A stretch of 64,000 nt of DNA from Candidatus Heimdallarchaeota archaeon. Lineage in GTDB: Archaea; Asgardarchaeota; Heimdallarchaeia; Heimdallarchaeales; Kariarchaeaceae. The stretch is from NCBI GenBank assembly GCA_026702845.1, contig JADCLS010000008.1, positions 1 through 64,000 of the forward strand, read 5' to 3'. How positions within the stretch are numbered: the first letter of the stretch is position 1; each line of letters begins with the position of its first letter. Made by a program: the position numbers and the translations under genes. Below are positions 54,801-62,954 of the stretch, piece after piece. The notes beneath the pieces are model-generated. The model searched no databases. It worked only from the letters and a program-made list of their open reading frames with translations, and was not told the origin of the DNA.

Positions 54801-55847
54801 AGAAATCAATTTTGAGATTATTCGCATGGCAAAATATGTTGAGCTCAAAGAAGGAGTGCTATCACGGCTGGATGATGTAAAACCTGAACCTGGGCTTTTG
54901 TTTGATAGAGCAAAATTCATCAAGTTAATTAAAAAATCAGGATGAAAACTTGATGATTTATTATACTTAGCAGAAGAGAGTGTGAGATAAAGATCCAATC
55001 CTGTAGCACTATAACCGAGGGTAGTAATTCCATCTGAAGATCCTTTGAAACCTCCATTGCTTGTATTATAGAGAAGTACAAATTGAGTAACCTTGTCAAT
55101 ATTGGTTTCCGTATAGTTTAATATCTCGTAAGATTGTAATGCATAATTGGTTGCAATTAAATCAGGATTCCCACCTTTTATTTCTGCATATCCTGAAGGA
55201 TTATACAACAAGAAGGGAGGAATATAGTTGCCTTGAATGTAATTAGTTATCGAACTATTTATCCAATTATTATGTCCTAGATCTTGAAGTAATTTTATTG
55301 CACGATATGTACTAGTAATATCAGGTGCATCCCAATCAACTAGAGGATAAAATCCAAATTCGGATGTTTGGAGTCTTTGAATGAAGTGTAAAGTATCTGA
55401 TAATTCGAGCAAATCGAGAGAATCAAAACTTGAATATATCATTAATGCTTGATAGGTACTTTCCAATGAGCTAATACCATTTGGCCAATTTGCATAACCT
55501 CCATCTGGATTCTTACATGAATTAATAAAATCATATATCTCGGTTAGCAATGATGTAAGTGAATTAACCATTATTGTTGAATCTATGGCCCAAATATCAT
55601 AAATAATCATTGCTTTGTAAAAGGCATGATCCATAATATCTATTGTTTGTTTTCCATCATCTTGGCTCTCTCTTAGGAATTTAATTGCCTCATCAAGTAT
55701 AGATGTGTTATCAATTGAAATATTAGTAGGTGCTATATCATTTGAGTGATAATAGAGGGCTAGGTGTTTATTATTTTGATAACTGCTGATACTAGCCGGA
55801 GTAAGCACTAGACTAATGAATATAATGATTATTAATCTAGTACTCAT
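51804..55847 (-). CDS. Toroid-repeat / 7TM / RimK-like ATP-grasp fusion protein
   Basis: The 1347-aa protein has three parts. A signal peptide and residues about 40-650 carry alpha/alpha-toroid repeats of the prenyltransferase/squalene-oxidase type (NPDGGYA..., NSDGFFG..., NPDGGFA..., each with ST-Y-A/R-L-L), outside the cell. A beta domain and one helix follow (about 660-780), then about seven further helices at 800-1000 (GMKSYGYFAPAIIAVSW, FLAGSLLIPILITPWMADR, HPELWILLLFLFIIVA). This pattern matches the 7TM part of bacterial 'inactive transglutaminase-7TM' proteins. Residues about 1020-1330 form an ATP-grasp ligase (GFVVKPSESYGGKGIIVI; metal site LVLEVNKRPGLE). In bacteria the 7TM and ligase are separate neighbouring genes. 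It is likely a membrane-linked peptide ligase. It begins 7 bp after the upstream gene. Confidence 0.8.
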   Translation of the reverse strand: MSTRLIIIIFISLVLTPASISSYQNNKHLALYYHSNDIAPTNISIDNTSILDEAIKFLRESQDDGKQTIDIMDHAFYKAMIIYDIWAIDSTIMVNSLTSLLTEIYDFINSCKNPDGGYANWPNGISSLESTYQALMIYSSFDSLDLLELSDTLHFIQRLQTSEFGFYPLVDWDAPDITSTYRAIKLLQDLGHNNWINSSITNYIQGNYIPPFLLYNPSGYAEIKGGNPDLIATNYALQSYEILNYTETNIDKVTQFVLLYNTSNGGFKGSSDGITTLGYSATGLDLYLTLSSAKYNKSSSFHPDFLINLMNFALSNKSPGSGFTSSSRDSTPSLSSTYFAMRIISKLISHGLPAPYIDLIDIASYILVNNDISYGIGNYPGDIADLSYTTRALLLTKTLGYSLKFTSGISNFIEKSFDRQQSAFGYRPYAEATIKYTYYGIRALRALNYSLDNAQDLKKYILLAQNSDGFFGKKPDYQLGYITYTYWALQSLKLLNELDNDEVDADLILKTLLFYRNRDTGYANYPGSNSSIISTYRGLKIRQLLGDEVNSSDPFIYKLHYFKHSSGGYLDRYDKTVPSMEATYYAIQIAQMLDLPYNSTEIQSFVMSLRNPDGGFATRPGYSSRVSSTYQAILLLLQLENNQVVIDEDIVDIYSPLIYPSFNARMDTNSSFSGTYSTGAIIADPESSVRESWIEVNIDGKIIKFKGNRMDDEYWKYTIGPFNEGTVEFRIVAADDSSNISKTEWFYLQSVGTDENFEHTEVDFSSIFFYLLSGVFLVYTLYTGYNKEKRGGELLMHIETYKSENENYNLFLLALLMISLAILANIIIDDALLIITASYYLFKYLFAVLMILFLRYVVGMKSYGYFAPAIIAVSWATMGLGWGLLIFANLFLLSSIVRRLIQPYAFPVGFRIAIMMLFLVTSITVLEMIGEIFKIEFLAGSLLIPILITPWMADRYIREGEETNYSHAFLTYLSTMFITFCAYLVMIVDPVILFFSLHPELWILLLFLFIIVAKNQYYTVFDKKRFKRLFTHKVSPLTMIGRNRDYISRYNQNVLFPFINKFYLKEQFDKWKVPTTNLLAVIEDQENLDSLINRLREEKIFEDGFVVKPSESYGGKGIIVISKRTEKGFIISGQEYHPDAVKEHVSKIIQGEFLSSQTSNTHDIAIIEERVIQHPDLSQISLGLADIRVIVFKGIPVMAMSRLATEESDGKANLKQGALGAAIDMKDGSITRVEYKQNEILIHPDTKKAFENLKIDNWNELLAVACLAQKSTGLGYAGVDLVIDENNRILVLEVNKRPGLEIQNINLSSLLFRLQYIEKNNLDATEYSPIRAALMGIELADKWRDEE

Positions 55848-55854
55848 AGGTAGT

Positions 55855-58314
55855 TTATTTCCTCCCAGTTCGCTTTACAAGGAGAATAGATACAAAAGCT
55901 AAACCCTGTAACATAATAACTAACGCTGGGCTAATACCACTATCAGCAAGTGAAGATTGAATAGCTTCGGATAATGAACTCGGAATAGAGGTTATGGTTG
56001 TGAAGTTACTATATTCACTAGGAACTGAATATGTGGTTGTAGCTTGCGATGATGTATCTGATACCTGTGAAGTTGTATCTGTGACTTGAGAACTTGTACT
56101 TGTCATCGGGGGAGTCGAATTCGATACCTGGGGACTTGTATTTGATTCAGATGTTGGATCAGATATACTAACAGAAATATCGATAATAATTCCTTGTTTA
56201 GCTAAGTCAAACAACTCTATATGGAATTCATATATTCCCGGAAGAAATGCTGCTAAAACAACTGAATAATTACTTTCAGCTAATAAAGTGCCCGATACAC
56301 TGTATCCAGAAACAGTGCTAATACTGTAAGTTATCGGATTCAACTTTCCTGAAACTTTAAGTACAAGATTCTGGCTTGTCTCAAAAGATAGGTTTGTGGG
56401 AAGCGAGAGTTTGAACTCTGCAAAGGTATTCAAATTGAGGAATATCCACATAGACGTAAATGTATATGCAACATCTGAAGTAAAGTCTGGATGTTCTGCA
56501 TATCCACCATCTAAATTCCTCAATGAAAGTATGTAAGAATATACAGATGAGACATTATTAGGTTGTTCATCAAGAATATTCAATGTTTGAAGTGCTGAGT
56601 AAGTATAAACAGCATTGGATATATTATTGGGCCTCACAATATCATAGCTACTTCTCTTAAATCCCCCATCAAGATTTTGAGAATTCTTTACAAAATTCAC
56701 CACTGCTGCTTTATCAAAATTTGAAATTCCGAGAAGGTTTAATGTCCGGATAGCTCTGTATGTTGAAGATATATCTGAATTATCATTAAAGAATCCTCCA
56801 TATCCACCATCAGCACTATTATATGTACTATCAAGATATGAGATAACTCCTTGAATATCATCAGGTGAAGAGCCAAGTAAATCAAGTGCTTTTACAGTTC
56901 TGTAAGTTGAGATGACATATGATATACTCTTGCCAGCTCCTTTTGAGAAACCACCATCTAATTGTTGATTTGATTTGAGGAAAGTAATGGTCTCAGCTGG
57001 ATTGGGGAATGGAACTGCAAGGAGATTATAGATCTCGACAGCACGTAATGTACTCTCAACATAAGAACCTGAGAGACCAAAACCTCCATCTATGTTTCGA
57101 TAGGAATCTACATAATCTGTGATTTTAGTAACAAGGGTGGGTGTTCGGTTCATATATGATAATGCAGCCACCGCATCAAATGTGGTTCGCAAACTAGGTT
57201 CTGCACCAGGTACTGCACCATATCCACCTAAATCAGGAATATAATTCACTAAATATTCCAAAGTTTTTGTGGTATTTGAAGGAGATCCTCCTATAGACTC
57301 TAATGCCAATAATGCAAAATATGTAGACTTGATAGATGAAGAAACACTGGTACTCTGATACTTAAATCCCCCATCAACGGTTTCTAGACTATTTATGAAT
57401 GATAAGGCCAGAGTATTATCTGCTGAATCTCCTAGCAAACTCAAGGTTTCGAGCGCACTAGCAGTATAGGAAATTGTTTCAGAGGTTTGTAGATATGAAT
57501 TTACAAATCCTCCATTTCCAGTTTGCATTCCTTTTAGGAAATCTATCACAAGAGATGTTTCAGCAGAAGTACTAAAACTGTTAAGAGAGAAAACAGCACC
57601 TCTGGTTACTGAAACCTCAGAATCCCAGAATATTCCCTTTACATTATTTGTCTGCTTCCCAAAGCCACCTAGATTTGGAGCAGTAAATCCTGATGATTCA
57701 TTATTTTGAGCACGTAAAAATAAATCCACCACTTTGCTTGAATTTACAATGGGTAGGTTTAGGAGATGGTATGTTTCCATTGCAAGTGATGTGGTATAGA
57801 CATCAGCATCAGTATCTGCAGAATGTGAATTATAGCCATCTGTTAGATAATTCCTAAGAGAATCCAAATATTCTCCAACTGCGGTAGCATTCACCTGATC
57901 CAGTGCATTAAGTAAAGATAATGCTTCAATTGCCTTATTTGTGCTTGACAATCCAGCACGATCATACTGCCATTGTCCAAATCCAGCATCAGAGGATTGA
58001 AAACTCATAATTTGTTGAATTAACATATCTTTTTCAACCTGAGATATTGAATTTAATGCTGGATCCAAGATTGATATTGCCGCAATACGATAAAATATTT
58101 GATCAATACTACTAGCATTGTATTTTGGACTACTCTGTGTTGATCGGATGAAATTCGCAGTTCGAGCCCTATCTAAGTAATCTGGCACAACTGAGGGTAA
58201 ATAATCAGTTACTCCTGAATTGATTGTTAAATCTATTCCCTGCGCAGGGCCTGCAGGTAATAAGAGTACAATCAAACTTAGATTTATAATTAGAAAAATG
58301 ATTCGATTTTTCAT
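55855..58314 (-). CDS. Secreted alpha/alpha-toroid repeat protein with C-terminal membrane anchor
   Basis: The 819-aa protein has a signal peptide (about residues 1-26). About ten repeats span residues 50-640. Each is built on the DGGF/DGGY signature of prenyltransferase/squalene-oxidase repeats (for example VDGGFKYQ, IDGGFGLS, LDGGFSKG, ADGGYGGF, LDGGFKRS, LDGGYAEH) followed by ST-Y/T-A-hydrophobic-L-L helices. A beta-sandwich-like region (about 650-730), a Ser/Thr-rich stalk and a membrane helix with basic tail follow. Terpene cyclase catalytic motifs are absent, and so is a thioester (GCGEQ) motif. It is the first gene of the four-gene operon. A TATA-like TTTATAAG sits about 25 bases before ATG 58314. 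It is probably a sensor, adhesin or substrate-presenting protein. Confidence 0.8.
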   Translation of the reverse strand: MKNRIIFLIINLSLIVLLLPAGPAQGIDLTINSGVTDYLPSVVPDYLDRARTANFIRSTQSSPKYNASSIDQIFYRIAAISILDPALNSISQVEKDMLIQQIMSFQSSDAGFGQWQYDRAGLSSTNKAIEALSLLNALDQVNATAVGEYLDSLRNYLTDGYNSHSADTDADVYTTSLAMETYHLLNLPIVNSSKVVDLFLRAQNNESSGFTAPNLGGFGKQTNNVKGIFWDSEVSVTRGAVFSLNSFSTSAETSLVIDFLKGMQTGNGGFVNSYLQTSETISYTASALETLSLLGDSADNTLALSFINSLETVDGGFKYQSTSVSSSIKSTYFALLALESIGGSPSNTTKTLEYLVNYIPDLGGYGAVPGAEPSLRTTFDAVAALSYMNRTPTLVTKITDYVDSYRNIDGGFGLSGSYVESTLRAVEIYNLLAVPFPNPAETITFLKSNQQLDGGFSKGAGKSISYVISTYRTVKALDLLGSSPDDIQGVISYLDSTYNSADGGYGGFFNDNSDISSTYRAIRTLNLLGISNFDKAAVVNFVKNSQNLDGGFKRSSYDIVRPNNISNAVYTYSALQTLNILDEQPNNVSSVYSYILSLRNLDGGYAEHPDFTSDVAYTFTSMWIFLNLNTFAEFKLSLPTNLSFETSQNLVLKVSGKLNPITYSISTVSGYSVSGTLLAESNYSVVLAAFLPGIYEFHIELFDLAKQGIIIDISVSISDPTSESNTSPQVSNSTPPMTSTSSQVTDTTSQVSDTSSQATTTYSVPSEYSNFTTITSIPSSLSEAIQSSLADSGISPALVIMLQGLAFVSILLVKRTGRK

Positions 58315-58488
58315 TAATTAATTTAGGCCATTATCTTATAAAGTAGAGTCGGGAACAAACTTGTCATCTTTTTTATTATGATATAAATAGTAAATCAAAA
58401 TCAATTGTTGATTGCTAGAAATACATCTAAAATATCTAGGTAGTGTATTAACTTATATTTAGTCACGTGGTGTTTTTCTTGAAGAACT

Positions 58489-58773
58489 ATGCATAATCAC
58501 TTATCATTTGAAGAATGCAAGAAATTAGAAACACATGAACAGCTATCTCACTTCTTCTGCCCCCATCTACCTAAAACAAAAGAAACCTTTGAACTGACCA
58601 ATGTAATCCTAAAATGTCTTGATTTGGAGAAAAAGGGAATTTACTCTACTCCAAACGAGATTTCAGCAGCTAAAGACCTCATCAGTTTTGTCAAAGCTAA
58701 TGCGAGAGATTATAAGAAATTCAAAACTGAAATCACAACTGTAGATGCATTGCAAAAAATAGTGTCATACTAG
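58489..58773 (+). CDS. Hypothetical small protein, 94 aa
   Basis: This is a soluble, helical protein with no membrane helix or metal motif; I do not recognise it. A TATA-like TTATATTTA (58452-58460) lies about 30 bases before ATG 58489. It ends with TAG, and its last nine bases overlap the end of the convergent lyase gene. Confidence 0.5.
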   Translation: MHNHLSFEECKKLETHEQLSHFFCPHLPKTKETFELTNVILKCLDLEKKGIYSTPNEISAAKDLISFVKANARDYKKFKTEITTVDALQKIVSY

Positions 58774-60267
58774 TGCCAAAATTTGTCCTGATCTAACTAG
58801 TTCTATGATTTGTATCATTTTCTCACGTACATAGTGATCCTCTCGTACAAATTCAATGTTAGAATTAACAAGAGAGATGATAGATTCTAATAATTTTGAA
58901 CTGGAAGGTCTGTTCTCCTGCATATTCAATCCACGGATGGCAAGATAAATCTCTAGGGCAATAATCTGTTCCACTAGATCTGCAATCTCAGTGGATTTCT
59001 GAGCGGATCCCATAGCCATGGACACATGGTCCTCCTGAGAACCTGAAACACTGATATTATCAGTAACAGCTGGATGAGAGAGAACACGTGCTCGATTTAG
59101 TAGTGCGGCTACGGTGTAATGGGTGATCATATACCCACTCTCAAGACCAGGGTCTGATGCAAGAAATGCAGGTAATTCCTCAGTTTGAGGATGGAATAAC
59201 CTATTTATCCTCATCTCAGACATATTCGCCATCTCTACCAAGGCCATTCCCACAGTCTCAAGAGGAAGTGCCAAAGGTTCAGCATGGAAATTACCACCAC
59301 TAAGAATTAAATCATCCTCATGAAATATCAGTGGGTTGTCAGTAACTGAATTTAGCTCTCTACTCAATGTTAGATTCAAGTACTCGAGAGAATCTTGTAC
59401 TGCACCTATTACCTGTGGAATACATCTGAATACATATGGATCCTGAACCTTATGATCCACATGCATGTCCTGATGTGACTGAATGATTTTGCTACCTTCA
59501 AGTAGTCTAGACATGATGGTGGAAACATAACGATGACCTGGATGAAGTCTGAGAGAGGCAATATGATCATCGAATGCTGTTGAGGTGCCTCGAGTGGCCT
59601 CAAGACTTAATGCAGCCCCTACTAGTGTATGCATGATCAATTCATCTACTCTTCTTGAGAGATGAAGACTATATGCTGCGATGAAATGAGTACCATTTAT
59701 AAGAGCCAAACCTTCCTTTGCTTGAAGTGTAACGGGTTGTAAACTTAATTCTGTGATAGAAGAATATTTTCTTCCTTCATAGATAACTTCACCCTCCCCG
59801 ATCAATGCAAGGGCTAGATGGGCTAGTGTAGCCAAATCACCACTCGCGCCAAGCGAACCCATGGTATAGGAAACTGGGTGGATCCGTTTGTTGATCATCT
59901 CGATAAGTAAGGTTAATACTTCTTCACGAATGCCACTGTAACCTTTCGCCAATGAATTTACAAGTAAAATCATGGCAGTACGGGTTATAGACTCAGGAAT
60001 CTCATCACCCAGCCCCGCTGCATGCGATCGAATGAGATTTACCTGAAGATCTTGTAGTTTATTATTTTCAATCCATGTATTGGCGAGACTCCCAAAACCG
60101 GTATTAACACCATATATAGGATTATTCTCGGTTAACCTCAATTCGAGATAAGATCTACAAGATCTCACTTTGTTCCAAGAGGCATCACTCAAAAAAACCC
60201 TGACTGGATTGATAAGCTCATACATATTAGTTATTTCTCTATGTATTCCTAACTCTAATTCACTCAC
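58765..60267 (-). CDS. hutH: Histidine ammonia-lyase
   Basis: The 500-aa protein is of normal HAL length. It has YGVNTGFGS (residues 52-60), the MIO cofactor-forming A141-S142-G143 in TMGSLGASGDLA, LINGTHFI, N-S-V-T-D-N-P-L in the substrate loop, GNFHAEPLALPLE, and QEDHVSM near the C-terminus. It deaminates histidine to urocanate, although a closely related aromatic lyase activity cannot be ruled out by sequence alone. GTG 60267 is the start. No urocanase, imidazolonepropionase or HutI/HutG neighbours lie within this window, so histidine breakdown would be completed elsewhere. The separate C-terminal remnant at 2559-3062 is a different paralogue. Confidence 0.85.
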   Translation of the reverse strand: MSELELGIHREITNMYELINPVRVFLSDASWNKVRSCRSYLELRLTENNPIYGVNTGFGSLANTWIENNKLQDLQVNLIRSHAAGLGDEIPESITRTAMILLVNSLAKGYSGIREEVLTLLIEMINKRIHPVSYTMGSLGASGDLATLAHLALALIGEGEVIYEGRKYSSITELSLQPVTLQAKEGLALINGTHFIAAYSLHLSRRVDELIMHTLVGAALSLEATRGTSTAFDDHIASLRLHPGHRYVSTIMSRLLEGSKIIQSHQDMHVDHKVQDPYVFRCIPQVIGAVQDSLEYLNLTLSRELNSVTDNPLIFHEDDLILSGGNFHAEPLALPLETVGMALVEMANMSEMRINRLFHPQTEELPAFLASDPGLESGYMITHYTVAALLNRARVLSHPAVTDNISVSGSQEDHVSMAMGSAQKSTEIADLVEQIIALEIYLAIRGLNMQENRPSSSKLLESIISLVNSNIEFVREDHYVREKMIQIIELVRSGQILALV

Positions 60268-60405
60268 AAACCAAAAAAAGCCAAGGTAAATATAAATTAA
60301 GAATTGGTACCTTGAATTATTGATACAAAGTTAAGCGCAAAAATTCATTGAGTTTACAGATCGAGGGTAAAAATTTCGAGACAATTTACCAAGAGACAGA
60401 CAGGA

Positions 60406-60415
60406 TTAAATATAA
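60406..60415 (+). promoter_or_regulatory. TATA box of the 130-aa gene
   Basis: TTAAATATAA centres about 29 bases before ATG 60440, consistent with a leaderless archaeal mRNA. Confidence 0.5.
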
Positions 60416-60439
60416 CTGCTAGCTATACCCATTTGTATA

Positions 60440-60832
60440 ATGCAATTAAATGAAAGTAGTCTATATGATATGATCACCTCTTTCATCTCCTTGATGGATC
60501 TATCAGTACAGCAATTTAATGATCTTCTGGTTCGACAGAAACTCGACTTTGGCAAAAGCAATTTGCAGTTGGCCAGAGAATTACTTACATTAGATAGTAT
60601 TTCCAATTCCAATCTTAAAAGATTGGATTCACTTACTAGCAGACTATCATCGGAAGGAAGAATCATAATAGCCAATCAATCAGATAAGCGTGAACTCCAA
60701 GTATTATTGATAAAATCCAGTACTTCATGTCAATTACGCTCAGATATTCTAGGAAGTCCCCATCATCCTGTTATAAACAGAGTAGATGAAGCACGTGGGT
60801 ATAGTTATGAAATTAATTTTGAGGCAGCATAA
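60440..60832 (+). CDS. Hypothetical soluble protein, 130 aa
   Basis: I do not recognise it. It is mostly helical, with a central segment that could be coiled coil (LQLARELLTLDSISNSNLKRLDSL), and ends with a beta-like stretch. It lies 56 bp upstream of the aldehyde:ferredoxin oxidoreductase gene on the same strand, so a shared transcript is possible. A strong TATA box precedes it. Confidence 0.5.
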   Translation: MQLNESSLYDMITSFISLMDLSVQQFNDLLVRQKLDFGKSNLQLARELLTLDSISNSNLKRLDSLTSRLSSEGRIIIANQSDKRELQVLLIKSSTSCQLRSDILGSPHHPVINRVDEARGYSYEINFEAA

Positions 60833-60888
60833 GTATGCTATACTTCCTTATACGATTGATTTATCACTAATGATTCAATAATCAAATT

Positions 60889-62778
60889 ATGAAAGGTAAT
60901 TTTGGCAGAGTACTAGATGTTAATCTCAGTGAACACAAGGTCTCTGATTATCCGATTCCAGAAGAGTATTATAGAAAGTACATTGGTGGAAAGGGTCTAG
61001 GAGCCAGATTATTATGGGATTTATTACCCAAGGAGGGTAATACAAATCCATTTGGTGAGGAAAATGTTATGGTTCTTATGGTAGGACCTTTATCTGGAAG
61101 GCCAGTGATGGGGTCCTCAAGATATGTGGCTATGACAAAAAGTCCTTTATCTAAATTTGTTACAGAGAGCTATGGAGGGGGTTTCTTCCCTCATACACTC
61201 AAGCAAACAGGCTATGATGGGATTATCATCAGAGGAATAAGTGCAAAACCTGTATATCTTGCCATGATTGATGGAAAAACTGAGTTGCAGGATGCCTCGG
61301 GGCTCTGGGGTAAAACTGTGTTTGAGGCACATCACGCTTTGGAGGAAAAACATGGAGAGAAAGTTAGAACTGCACTTATAGGTCCTGCTGGAGAGAGAAA
61401 AGTGAGGTTCGCTGCAATTATTAATGATATGAATAGGGCTGCTGCTAGAGGGGGGCCTGGAGCTGTGCTGGGGAGCAAATTATTCAAAGGTATAGTTGTC
61501 AGAGGCAATCAAAAGGCAGAATTAGCAGATGAAGTGCGATTTAATGAGCTTGCAAAAACCTATCGTAAAAAATTGATGGATAAACAGCCGGATGGACTTG
61601 ATTATCGTAATACATTTGGTGTCTACGGTACTTCAGGTGGTATTCCATCACTTCACAAAATGAATATCCTTCCCACAAAGAATTTCAAATATGCTCAGTT
61701 TGAACACTTTGATAAGATTTCAGGACAATATATGGAGGAGAGTGGTTTGTTGGTCGGTAGAGAGACTTGCGCGACTTGTGGAACTTTTTGTAAGCGAAAA
61801 ATAGAAGGTGAGCATTTAGGGATCACATTGACACATGAGGGATCCTCACTAGAGTATGAGAACCTTGCCTCCTTTGGTTCCATGATCCTCAACAAGGAAA
61901 TAAAACTGGCTGGAGTAGCATCTCAGTTATGTAATGAATACGGCCTCGATACTATATCCTGTGGAAATTCTATTGCTTTTGTTATGGAGGCAACAGAAAT
62001 GGGTATGGCAGGACCATTAGGTATTGAGCTGGAATGGGGTAATGAAGAACAAGTACTGGAAGCAATTAGAAAGATAGCCTATAGAGAAGACTGGGGAAAT
62101 GAACTAGCCGAAGGTACTTGGAGGATGTCAATGAAGATTGGTGGTGAGGCTTTTGCCATGCATGCCAAAGGAATGGAATTTGGGTATCATGAACCTAGAG
62201 GAAAGGTAGGTCTAGGGCTTAGCTATGCTACATCTCCGAGAGGAGGAACCCACATGGAAGGTATGCATGATACTGGAATAGCAAGAGAAAATGCAGCACC
62301 TAAGCTGGGGATAACAAAATTTATGGAACGAACAGATCATGTGGATAAAGCAGCAGTAACAGCAATATTTGAAGATACTACAAGTTTTACCAATAGTCTC
62401 ATTGTCTGCGCCTTCGATGTGGTTAAAAGTGGAGAGAAATTCTATAATCTTGATGATCTTAGTCAACTGCTTGAAGCTGCAACTGGATTTGCTATAGGGC
62501 ATAATACCATGCTTGAAATTGGAGCTCGAACGTACAATATCTGGAGGATGGTTGCCGTTAGAGAGGGATTGACTGCTGAAGATGATGATTTACCTGACCG
62601 ATTCAAGCTAGAACCTCTGGTGTATGCTGATAAAGATGGAAATGAGATTGAGAATGCTATAACTCAAGATAAATTAGACTACATGCTAAGGGACTACTAT
62701 CAATCAAGAGGATGGGATGAAACTGGTAAGCCGAATGATGAAACCATTAAATCACTAGGGCTACCTAGGTTTACATGA
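60889..62778 (+). CDS. Aldehyde:ferredoxin oxidoreductase (tungsten/pterin enzyme)
   Basis: The 629-aa protein is typical of AOR in length. The N-terminal domain has the family opener (GNFGRVLDVNLSEHKV) and YIGGKGLGARLLWDLLP, and later RAAARGGPGAVLGSK, which binds the pterin phosphates. The [4Fe-4S] ligands are C-x2-C-x3-C at about residues 295-302 (CATCGTFC), plus the fourth Cys at about 507 (SLIVCAFD). It oxidises aldehydes from amino acid or sugar breakdown, passing electrons to ferredoxin. It is a cytoplasmic enzyme of anaerobes. ATG 60889 is the start, 56 bp behind the 130-aa gene. Subfamily (AOR, FOR or GAPOR) cannot be decided by eye. Confidence 0.9.
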   Translation: MKGNFGRVLDVNLSEHKVSDYPIPEEYYRKYIGGKGLGARLLWDLLPKEGNTNPFGEENVMVLMVGPLSGRPVMGSSRYVAMTKSPLSKFVTESYGGGFFPHTLKQTGYDGIIIRGISAKPVYLAMIDGKTELQDASGLWGKTVFEAHHALEEKHGEKVRTALIGPAGERKVRFAAIINDMNRAAARGGPGAVLGSKLFKGIVVRGNQKAELADEVRFNELAKTYRKKLMDKQPDGLDYRNTFGVYGTSGGIPSLHKMNILPTKNFKYAQFEHFDKISGQYMEESGLLVGRETCATCGTFCKRKIEGEHLGITLTHEGSSLEYENLASFGSMILNKEIKLAGVASQLCNEYGLDTISCGNSIAFVMEATEMGMAGPLGIELEWGNEEQVLEAIRKIAYREDWGNELAEGTWRMSMKIGGEAFAMHAKGMEFGYHEPRGKVGLGLSYATSPRGGTHMEGMHDTGIARENAAPKLGITKFMERTDHVDKAAVTAIFEDTTSFTNSLIVCAFDVVKSGEKFYNLDDLSQLLEAATGFAIGHNTMLEIGARTYNIWRMVAVREGLTAEDDDLPDRFKLEPLVYADKDGNEIENAITQDKLDYMLRDYYQSRGWDETGKPNDETIKSLGLPRFT

Positions 62779-62833
62779 ACATAATTTAGAACAATATTTT
62801 AGAAATGCAGAAATTAATTGAGTGATTAATATC

Positions 62834-62926
62834 ATGAGAAAAGTAGCCCCAAAGATGCATAATCAATGGAGTAGTGGTGACATCATCTCACCGTGGCTCA
62901 TGAAATTGGTAAATTTTACCGCTTGA
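62834..62926 (+). CDS. Possible 30-aa small ORF
   Basis: An ATG-to-TGA frame of 31 codons lies in the 176-bp gap between the AOR gene and the convergent transporter. It is a little richer in GC than its flanks and contains two small inverted repeats (GGTGA...TCACC and GGTAAATTTTACC). The predicted peptide includes WSSGDIISPWLMKLVNF. It may be a small peptide gene, a structured RNA region, or chance. Confidence 0.2.
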   Translation: MRKVAPKMHNQWSSGDIISPWLMKLVNFTA

Positions 62927-62954
62927 ATAATTAATTCAAATTATTGATGATGAA

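Noticed and set aside
55855..58314. Terpene (squalene-hopene type) cyclase
   Set aside because: Repeat signatures match, but the protein is secreted and membrane-anchored, and no DxDD acid motif fits; the DTDAD at about residues 168-172 is not in the right context.
51804..58314. Thioester-containing complement-like protein
   Set aside because: No GCGEQ-type motif found in either toroid.
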